Source: Oscillospiraceae bacterium (lineage in GTDB: Bacteria; Bacillota; Clostridia; Oscillospirales; Ruminococcaceae). Taken from it: a DNA stretch of 12,386 nt. The notes under the pieces were generated by a model, which saw only the letters and a program-made list of their open reading frames with translations, made no database searches and was not told where the DNA came from. Below are positions 8,314 to 12,386 of this stretch, piece by piece. The stretch covers positions 1 to 12,386 of the forward strand of contig CAAGDT010000128.1 in NCBI GenBank assembly GCA_900768675.1, read 5' to 3'. Both the position numbers and the translations under genes were made by a program. Position 1 is the stretch's first letter, and each line of letters opens with the position of its first letter.

Positions 8314-8412
8314 ATGAAAGAAAAGTACACAACACCCGAAATGGAAATCGTGGAATTTGAGAATGAGGATGTAATTCAGGATAGCACACCGGAAACGCCT
8401 GTAGGTGGTTAA
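8314..8412 (+). CDS. 32-residue peptide, possible RiPP-like precursor, unassigned
   Basis: This short gene is co-directional with the transglutaminase-like gene, 21 bases after its stop. It is preceded by an almost perfect ribosome site (AGAAGGAGG, about eight bases before the ATG). The peptide begins MKEKYTTPEMEIVEFENEDV and ends STPETPVGG. It has no Cys, no signal peptide and is acidic. The start matches a pattern I recall from many tiny Clostridia proteins: a Lys-rich start, then YxxP, then alternating acidic and hydrophobic residues. YxxP is also the motif bound by RRE domains in lasso-peptide leaders, but the usual core features (Thr at -2, Gly at +1) are absent. No maturation enzyme or exporter is in the window. 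An intrinsic terminator starts 30 bases later. That it is translated is likely; its role is unknown. Confidence 0.68.
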   Translation: MKEKYTTPEMEIVEFENEDVIQDSTPETPVGG

Positions 8413-8441
8413 GGACAGGATAATATCCGCATAACAAAATA

Positions 8442-8473
8442 GACAGGCGTCTTTACGGCGCCTGTCATTTTTA
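8442..8473 (+). terminator. Intrinsic terminator after the peptide gene
   Basis: A perfect 8-base GC-rich stem (8442-8449 with 8459-8466) with a nine-base loop is followed by ATTTTT. It ends where the ribosome site (AAAGGAG) of the lipoprotein gene begins. Lipoprotein expression from the upstream promoter therefore depends on read-through. Confidence 0.85.
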
Positions 8474-8484
8474 AAGGAGAGCTT

Positions 8485-9165
8485 ATGAAAAAGTTTAAAT
8501 ACCTTGCTTTGCCTCTTTTTGCGGCAGTCCTGCTTGCATCCTGCGGAAGCAACGAGGAGCAGACCTCTGCAAGGACGGAAAGCAGCACTTCTGCGGGAAC
8601 AACCGAAGCCCCGCTTATAACTATCGCTATGACCGAAGAAGCGCAGGAATCCGAAAGCGAAAAGCCCGCCGAAGCCCCGAAGTCGGACACACAAGAGCAG
8701 ACAGCCGCCGCAGGTACAGAGATTTACGGGGAACAGGGTACTGCACCGGAACTTACGGAAATAACGGAAAAAATACAGACCGAGCAGGCTGCACAGACAG
8801 TTCAGACTGAAAAGACAACGCAGACCACTGCAAAAAAGACAACCGGCACTACCCTTCCACCTAAAACGAACGCAAAAACCACCGATGACGGGGTGATTGT
8901 GGTGATTGATGAGGAGGAGGAGCAGGAGGAAGAGCCGAAGGACAACGAGGAGCTGCCACCGATTCCCCTTGAAACCACCCGGACAACAGCGGCAACCACC
9001 GGAAGTGCTGCAACAAGCAGACCGGTAATCCCGCAAATCCCCAATAGCACAAGCACAACCACCACAACCGCAAACACCACCACAACAACCACAACTACTA
9101 CCGTGAAAACCACCGTGAAGCCGGATGATAAGCCGATAGAGCTGCCATTTGTGCCTGCGGTGTGA
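8485..9165 (+). CDS. Thr/Glu-rich lipoprotein without a recognisable globular domain
   Basis: This is a 226-residue predicted lipoprotein. The signal peptide ends in the lipobox LLASC with Cys20 as the lipidated residue. The mature chain is almost entirely low-complexity: Thr, Glu, Ala and Gln to residue 130, a hydrophobic patch VIVVID (138-142), and an acidic cluster EEEEQEEEPKDNEE (143-156). Pro/Thr stretches follow, with an almost pure Thr run at 189-211. The end is short and hydrophobic, IELPFVPAV. Such composition is typical of surface stalks or glycosylated linkers, but here no domain is attached. AAAGGAG lies just upstream, directly behind the terminator of the peptide gene. I could find no separate promoter, so it may be expressed by read-through. 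Function is unknown. Confidence 0.75.
   Translation: MKKFKYLALPLFAAVLLASCGSNEEQTSARTESSTSAGTTEAPLITIAMTEEAQESESEKPAEAPKSDTQEQTAAAGTEIYGEQGTAPELTEITEKIQTEQAAQTVQTEKTTQTTAKKTTGTTLPPKTNAKTTDDGVIVVIDEEEEQEEEPKDNEELPPIPLETTRTTAATTGSAATSRPVIPQIPNSTSTTTTTANTTTTTTTTTVKTTVKPDDKPIELPFVPAV
9048..9117 (+). repeat. Thr-codon microsatellite-like tract
   Basis: This is an imperfect run of ACA, ACC and ACT codons inside the lipoprotein gene, encoding blocks of five and nine consecutive Thr residues. Tracts of this kind can change length by slippage or recombination. The codons are mixed, which slows pure slippage. Confidence 0.6.
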
Positions 9166-9174
9166 ACAGACAAA

Positions 9175-9209
9175 AATCCGCACTAAAGGGAGCGCCTTTA
9201 GTGCGGATT
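9175..9209. terminator. Bidirectional terminator between convergent genes
   Basis: A perfect 15-base stem (9175-9189 with 9195-9209) encloses the five-base loop GAGCG. T-rich tails lie on both sides: ATGTTTT on the plus strand and TTTTTGTCT on the minus strand. It sits between the lipoprotein stop (9165) and the EamA-like gene stop (9230) and should serve both. Confidence 0.92.
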
Positions 9210-9229
9210 ATGTTTTGTAAATCATAGGG

Positions 9230-10099
9230 TCAGAACAACTGGAATCCGATTATACCCGCCACGCAGGCGATGCTTCCCGCAAGGCTGAGGGGCGAGGGCT
9301 TCTCTGCGGGCGCTTCCTCGTTCTTCTTCGGCAGAAAGCCCATTACAAATATCACCACGAGTATCATCGGATGTATAAACGAATAGCTTGTAAGGCTCAG
9401 CAGCGCCACATAGTTCATCAGCAGCAATCCAACCGCATTCGGCAGCTTAGAAGCCAGCACAAAAGCCACTCCCTTTTTCCCCTCCGGAGATTTCTTCGCA
9501 ATTGACAGCGGCTTTGCAAGGGGTATAAGCACCAGCGCCAGCAGAATAAGCGCAAAAAACAGGGTCATTGTTGAAGAAACGTACTCCTCCGCACCTGTAA
9601 TTATGAAACCGTAGCCGTAGCTTTGCAGGAGATACAGCAAAAGCGGAAGGGCGATTTTCTTATAGTTTACCTGCTTTCTTCCTGCTACTGCAACAAAAAT
9701 AAGACCAAGAGCGGTAACTCCGATAAAAACAAGCTTTACCGCCCTAAGCTCCTCGCCTCTGAAAACATCGGTGAAGTAGGACATAAAAAGGGTTATTCCA
9801 AGCCATGCCTTAAGCTCAAAAACCGACATATCCACGAGTATTTTTGCAGACATACCGAACTCCAGCAGCTTGCAAAGAGCAATCAGCAGCACTGCAACAA
9901 CCGTCTGTGGGCAGAGGGTTATAAACCTGTCCTCCGCCTTTAAAAATGGGAGCATTACAGCTAAGAAAACCGCCGTTCCCGCCGCCATAAGAAAGGTAAG
10001 CTCATAGCCGTTCATTTTCGCCTTGCTTACAGCGTATTTGTCGTTGAGCGAGGTTATTGTGAACATCGCCACAACTATCAGCATCAATACAATCGTCAT
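9230..10099 (-). CDS. EamA/DMT-superfamily-like membrane transporter
   Basis: This is a 289-residue, very hydrophobic protein with about nine or ten membrane segments. The two-halved layout fits the drug/metabolite transporter superfamily: an N-terminal half with LNDKYAVSKAKMNGYELTF, then GVTALGLIFVAVAG at the midpoint, then a second half ending in SLAGSIACVAGIIGFQLF. Members move small organic solutes; the substrate here cannot be read. The loop SIAKKSPEGKKG is basic and probably cytoplasmic. AAGGAG about six bases upstream supports the ATG at 10099. It lies downstream of the zinc-ribbon membrane gene on the same strand, with a hairpin between. I see no clear promoter in the 50 bases after that hairpin, so it may depend on read-through. 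The assignment is by topology and weak pattern. Confidence 0.72.
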   Translation of the reverse strand: MTIVLMLIVVAMFTITSLNDKYAVSKAKMNGYELTFLMAAGTAVFLAVMLPFLKAEDRFITLCPQTVVAVLLIALCKLLEFGMSAKILVDMSVFELKAWLGITLFMSYFTDVFRGEELRAVKLVFIGVTALGLIFVAVAGRKQVNYKKIALPLLLYLLQSYGYGFIITGAEEYVSSTMTLFFALILLALVLIPLAKPLSIAKKSPEGKKGVAFVLASKLPNAVGLLLMNYVALLSLTSYSFIHPMILVVIFVMGFLPKKNEEAPAEKPSPLSLAGSIACVAGIIGFQLF

Positions 10100-10149
10100 A
10101 AATTCTCCTTGATTTTCTGTTCTTTTGTTCTTTTTGCAGGCAGAAAAAC

Positions 10150-10175
10150 CCCCGTTTTACCTTTGTAGAACGGGG
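10150..10175 (-). terminator. Terminator or attenuator between two minus-strand genes
   Basis: An 11-base stem (10150-10160 with 10165-10175) has one mismatch in minus-strand RNA, or a G-U pair in plus-strand RNA. T-runs lie on both sides: GGTTTTT on the minus strand and GCTTTTTG on the plus strand. It follows the stop of the 10184-11188 gene by about eight bases. It may end that transcript or let part of it continue into the EamA-like gene. Confidence 0.8.
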
Positions 10176-10183
10176 CTTTTTGT

Positions 10184-11188
10184 TTACTGCATATTCTGGG
10201 GCGTGGTGCCAACGTTATTGTCAATCTTTACAGGAGCGCCGCAGTGTGGACATTGTACGCAGGTGTGTTTTATGTAAACGCCGCCGCAGTATTCGCAGGC
10301 AACCTCCTGGCAAACCTGATTAACGCCGATTTCAACCGCCTGACTTTTAGCCTTTTCTTCGGCTGTAAGGGGCTTTCTCACCATTACAATGCCTCCGATA
10401 AGCATTCCTATTCCGGCTATCGGGAATATAAGCGCAGGTATAAGCGCAAGTGCCTCATCAGCCTTGAAGGCGCCGGGCTGAACGTTTATGTTGTTAACAG
10501 CGGTTATTACAGCCTCATTGAAGGAGTAGCGCTCGGCTGCCACAAGATAGCGGTGCAAATCGCTTGAAAACTTGTTCTCGACAGATCTGTCCAGTATTTT
10601 TGTGCAGTCGTCGCCGCACATAAGCTCCCAGTGCCAGTCGTCGGAGCGGTCGAGAGTGCTGCCCACATAGTAGATAAGCCAGTGCTTTTCGTCGTCCCAA
10701 CGGGAAACATAGCAGTTGTATGCCTCATCTTCAGTTGTCTTGCCCATATAAACATTTTCAGGTGTTCTTGTTACAAGTCCGAAGGTAACGCCTGTCTTTT
10801 CCTGAAAAGCCTTGAAAACGTCGGTAAGCTCCGCCTTATCCTCAACAATTCCGATTTCGTCGTCAATAACGATTGCGGTATCGTAGTTAAGGGAAAGGGG
10901 TCCTGAAACGAACACATCCGAGAAGGCAATACAAATCATAGGGACTGTCATAAACAGCCACATGATGCTGAATACAATCAAAGAAATGCCGCTGGCTTTC
11001 GTGCCGGGAGTTACCTTATGGTTGGCATAGTAGTAAACGGGTCTGCCGCCGAAATAGTACATGTAACGGTGAGCGCCTCTGAAGTAGGTGCTGGATACGC
11101 GATTGCTGCTTCCGGAACCGCCGCTTCTGTGACTTCCGCCGCTGTGATGTCCGCCGCCGTGGGAACCGCCGCCTCCTGAATGGGGCAT
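10184..11188 (-). CDS. Two-helix membrane protein: Gly/His-rich N-terminus, TPM-like domain, zinc ribbon
   Basis: This is a 334-residue protein with four parts. Residues 1-30 are almost only Gly, Ser and His. Two membrane segments lie at about 67-90 and 247-270. Between them, residues 101-235 resemble the TPM domain, a fold often found in surface proteins with stress or membrane-quality roles; IVEDKAELTDVFKAFQ followed by EKTGVTFGLVT is the typical start. The C-terminal tail carries a zinc ribbon: CEYC (298-301) and CPHC (313-316), plus Cys310. The second helix and tail would place the ribbon in the cytoplasm and the TPM-like domain outside. I start at the ATG 11188-11186, nine bases after AAGGAG; an in-frame TTG at 11197 touches the ribosome site. 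The TPM call rests on pattern only. Confidence 0.72.
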   Translation of the reverse strand: MPHSGGGGSHGGGHHSGGSHRSGGSGSSNRVSSTYFRGAHRYMYYFGGRPVYYYANHKVTPGTKASGISLIVFSIMWLFMTVPMICIAFSDVFVSGPLSLNYDTAIVIDDEIGIVEDKAELTDVFKAFQEKTGVTFGLVTRTPENVYMGKTTEDEAYNCYVSRWDDEKHWLIYYVGSTLDRSDDWHWELMCGDDCTKILDRSVENKFSSDLHRYLVAAERYSFNEAVITAVNNINVQPGAFKADEALALIPALIFPIAGIGMLIGGIVMVRKPLTAEEKAKSQAVEIGVNQVCQEVACEYCGGVYIKHTCVQCPHCGAPVKIDNNVGTTPQNMQ

Positions 11189-11220
11189 TAAAATCAACTC
11201 CTTTTTGGGTTATTATTATC

Positions 11221-11249
11221 AGTATAGCATAAATGTGATGAAAATGCAA
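11221..11249 (-). promoter_or_regulatory. Promoter of the zinc-ribbon membrane gene
   Basis: On the minus strand TTGCAT (11249-11244) and TATACT (11226-11221) are spaced by 17 bases. They lie about 32 bases upstream of the ATG at 11188, with AAAAAGGAG between. This is a good housekeeping-type match. Confidence 0.78.
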
Positions 11250-11298
11250 CGGGAATGTGAAATATATTTGGGTGCAGTATCCGGCGGGGAGAAATCGG

Positions 11299-11553
11299 TT
11301 ATTTCTTCGGCACATAGTACAGGCAGTCTTTTTTAATGCAGTCGTGCTTTTTCCGCAGCTCCTTTGTAAGGAATCCCTCGTGTATGCTGAAGGTGCAATA
11401 CCCTACGCACTTCCCGCAGCCTGTAATTTTCCCGTCAATACAGCGTCTGTTGTATTTGTTCTTGCCAATGCCCTTATCAAATACCGAATAGGGCAAATCG
11501 GAGCTGTGGATGTAGTTTCCGTTAAAGGTGATGGTTACGTTTGAAGCGGTCAT
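11299..11553 (-). CDS. Small Cys-rich protein, 84 residues, unassigned
   Basis: This small soluble protein has six cysteines (38, 46, 49, 53, 72, 77) and two histidines (58, 70). The key stretches are CIDGKITGCGKCVGYC and HDCIKKDCLYYV. The CxxCxxxC cluster plus the second Cys pair suggests a metal site, either zinc or an iron-sulphur cluster. I have the impression that similar proteins occur in other gut Clostridia but cannot name a family. The N-terminus ITFNGNYIHSSDLPY looks like a short beta strand region. AGAGGA lies seven bases before the ATG. Its start overlaps the stop of the upstream 59-residue gene by ATGA, so the two are translationally coupled. No signal peptide is visible, so it is probably cytoplasmic. 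Confidence 0.75.
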   Translation of the reverse strand: MTASNVTITFNGNYIHSSDLPYSVFDKGIGKNKYNRRCIDGKITGCGKCVGYCTFSIHEGFLTKELRKKHDCIKKDCLYYVPKK

Positions 11554-11729
11554 GCAATTTTCCTCTTTTTATTCTTTGATATTCTGATAAAGCTGAAATC
11601 CGTGCGGTCGAAAAAGTTTTCACAGACGCAGGCTGACGAGCCTTGTACTGTAGGACAGTCTGGCTTGGTTTTAAGGTCCAGCCTTTCCGAAGTCATCAAC
11701 TCATTGTCTTCAAAATATTTACCAATCAT
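11550..11729 (-). CDS. 59-residue small protein coupled to the Cys-rich gene
   Basis: This short gene begins at the ATG 11729-11727, with AAAGGCGG about six bases upstream, and its TGA overlaps the next ATG by ATGA. The protein begins MIGKYFEDNELMTSERLDLK. It has three cysteines (25, 34 and 36, the last two as CVC) and a basic tail SKNKKRKIA. The CPTVQGSSACVC segment could contribute to a metal site, perhaps shared with the partner. It has no signal peptide or membrane segment, and I do not recognise a family. Support comes from the ribosome site, the clean frame and the overlap rather than from homology. Confidence 0.65.
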   Translation of the reverse strand: MIGKYFEDNELMTSERLDLKTKPDCPTVQGSSACVCENFFDRTDFSFIRISKNKKRKIA

Positions 11730-12021
11730 TTTTAACCGCCTTTCTTTTTGCTGTTGATTGTTTTGAAGCCGACTACGATTCAGGACAGAAACCGAAAGGT
11801 ATCTATAAATATCGGCGAAGGTGACCGCCCTGAGGGAAGAGAAAGCTCTCTACAAAACAGGGAGCGATTGCGCCACTTTTGAAGCAAGCTTCTTTATATT
11901 ACGGAACAAATGCGCCGCCCTCAAAACTCACATAAATAGTGGAAGAAGTGACCCACTCGGATTTGAGCAGAAAAAAAGCCGCTCTTTTCTCGGAAGAAAG
12001 GGACGGCTTATTGAAATTAAT
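11730..12021 (+). ncRNA. Structured non-coding leader upstream of rtcB, unclassified
   Basis: No convincing gene occupies these 290 bases between the small minus-strand gene and rtcB. A plus-strand frame is open from a GTG at 11821, but its product looks artificial and runs through a hairpin. Several local pairings suggest a folded RNA: CTCAAA (11920-11925) with TTTGAG (11962-11967), enclosing AGTGG (11938-11942) with CCACT (11953-11957). A strong hairpin then lies just before the start codon. I compared it by eye with common riboswitches (T-box, cobalamin, lysine, TPP, SAM, FMN and others) and none fitted. No clear promoter is visible on either strand. The plus strand is favoured because the final hairpin pairs better there. 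Confidence 0.4.
11976..12009 (+). terminator. Hairpin just before the rtcB start, terminator-like
   Basis: AAGCCG (11976-11981) pairs with CGGCTT (12004-12009). After one mismatch, eight more pairs close on the loop CGGA (11991-11994). Two pairs are G-U in plus-strand RNA but would be mismatches in minus-strand RNA. TTATT follows on the plus side, and a run of seven A (T on the minus strand) flanks the other side. It could act as an attenuator of rtcB, or as a terminator for minus-strand transcription. Confidence 0.6.
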
Positions 12022-12246
12022 ATGCTTGAAATTTTCGACAAAAGCAGAATGCTTGTACCAATCAGAGCCTGGGTAAACTCAATGGATGACATCGAGGAAA
12101 ACTGCCTTCTGCAGGCGATAAACCTTGCAAGCCTTCCCTTTGCACACCACCATATCGCCCTTATGCCGGACACCCACACGGGAAAGGGAATGCCTATCGG
12201 CGGGGTAATCGCCTGCAAAAACGTTGTTATACTAATAACCGTTTGA
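12022..12246 (+). pseudogene. rtcB: RtcB RNA ligase gene, N-terminal 70 codons only, broken by an insertion
   Basis: RtcB joins RNA 2',3'-cyclic phosphate or 3'-phosphate ends to 5'-hydroxyl ends using GTP and manganese. The first 70 residues match the family start: LLQAINLASLPFAHHHIALM followed by PDTHTGKGMPIGGVIACKNVVI. In intact homologues the next residues are close to PNAVGVDIGCGM. Here the frame instead reads LITV and stops at 12244-12246. All known metal and guanylate ligands, beginning with the Asp and Cys of VDIGCG, lie after the break, so the fragment cannot be active. The break coincides with the left terminal repeat of a MITE-like element. The rest of the gene may resume beyond the window. 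No normal ribosome site precedes the ATG; the closest purine-rich stretch is in the hairpin 18 bases upstream. Confidence 0.85.
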
Positions 12247-12386
12247 ACGAAGGAAAAGATTTGCAGAAAGACGGTGCCGAAATCGAGGAAAAGAAACGCA
12301 GGCGTACTGTATGTACGTCAAGTTTCTTTGACGACGATAGCGGTGCCGGATTTCGGCAAAGATTTCGTGAGTTTAAATGGTTTTTA
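12232..12386. mobile_element. MITE-like palindromic element inserted in rtcB, right end at window edge
   Basis: The left terminal repeat TAATAACCGTTTGAAC (12233-12248) is matched in inverted orientation at 13 of 16 bases by 12371-12386. The inside is a long imperfect palindrome with no coding frame. Its stems are GCCGAAATC (12276-12284 with 12349-12357), AAAGAAAC (12290-12297 with 12322-12329) and GGCGTAC (12301-12307 with 12313-12319, one G-U), closing on TGTAT. CGGTGCCG occurs twice in direct orientation (12272-12279 and 12341-12348). It is about 155 bases or slightly more and encodes no transposase, so it would need one in trans. The base before the repeat context is TA, compatible with an IS630/Tc1-type TA target. 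The right junction is outside the window. Confidence 0.72.

Noticed and set aside
8314..8412. The short peptide as a true lasso-peptide precursor
   Set aside because: YxxP is present, but there is no Thr two residues before a Gly core start, no suitable acidic ring residue after such a Gly, and no lasso biosynthesis genes in the window.
8146..9183. Long minus-strand open frame opposite the lipoprotein and the end of the transglutaminase-like gene
   Set aside because: Its product is a Cys/Gly/Leu-rich mirror of the Thr-rich plus-strand codons, spans two real genes and the intergenic terminator, and has no credible ribosome site.
11821..12021. Possible N-terminal extension of RtcB from a GTG at 11821
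   Set aside because: The 67 extra residues do not look like protein, run through the hairpin at 11976-12009 and are not part of the RtcB family, which starts near MLEI.
11730..12021. Known riboswitch or tRNA upstream of rtcB
   Set aside because: By eye none of the T-box, cobalamin, lysine, FMN, TPP, SAM, glycine or c-di-GMP cores matches, and no tRNA T-arm or anticodon arm is found. A covariance search was not possible.
11928..12218. Minus-strand open frame opposite rtcB
   Set aside because: It is antisense to the conserved RtcB residues and crosses the hairpin; the plus-strand protein match is decisive.

Overview
The window looks like chromosomal DNA of a low-to-mid GC Gram-positive anaerobe of the Clostridia, most likely a Ruminococcus-like member of the Oscillospiraceae. 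The reasons are strong AGGAGG ribosome sites, sigma-A promoters, lipoproteins with Thr-rich stalks, and a transglutaminase-like secreted protein whose C-terminal module I associate with ruminococcal surface proteins. The genus is inference from protein character, not from a marker gene.

Layout. 1-866 (minus): glyceraldehyde-3-phosphate dehydrogenase, its C-terminus cut by the window edge, with a near-consensus promoter. 989-1495 (minus): small membrane protein of the putative ABC-transporter type IV family, divergent from a D-Ala-D-Ala carboxypeptidase (1597-2757, plus). 2758-3055 is an AT-rich gap holding a promoter. 3056-5934 (plus): a complete three-gene ABC importer (lipoprotein, permease, ATPase) with a hairpin between the first two genes. 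6118-8412 (plus): a secreted transglutaminase-like protein, then a 32-residue peptide gene with an excellent ribosome site. An intrinsic terminator follows, and directly after it comes a Thr/Glu-rich lipoprotein (8485-9165).

9175-9209 is a bidirectional terminator between convergent units. On the minus strand lie an EamA/DMT-like membrane protein (9230-10099) and, upstream of it, a Gly/His-rich two-helix membrane protein with a TPM-like middle domain and a C-terminal zinc ribbon (10184-11188). A terminator or attenuator separates these two. Next come two very small Cys-containing genes overlapping by ATGA (11299-11553 and 11550-11729), the second of which is easily missed. A structured non-coding leader (about 11730-12021) precedes the first 70 codons of an RtcB RNA ligase gene. 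That gene is broken by a palindromic MITE-like element whose left end is at about 12232 and whose right terminal repeat reaches the window edge.

Functionally this is mostly housekeeping (glycolysis, peptidoglycan trimming, solute uptake) mixed with cell-surface accessory genes. The most notable parts are the interrupted rtcB with its unexplained leader, the short peptide behind the transglutaminase-like gene, and the coupled pair of small Cys-containing proteins. I saw no tRNA, rRNA, CRISPR array or transposase gene.
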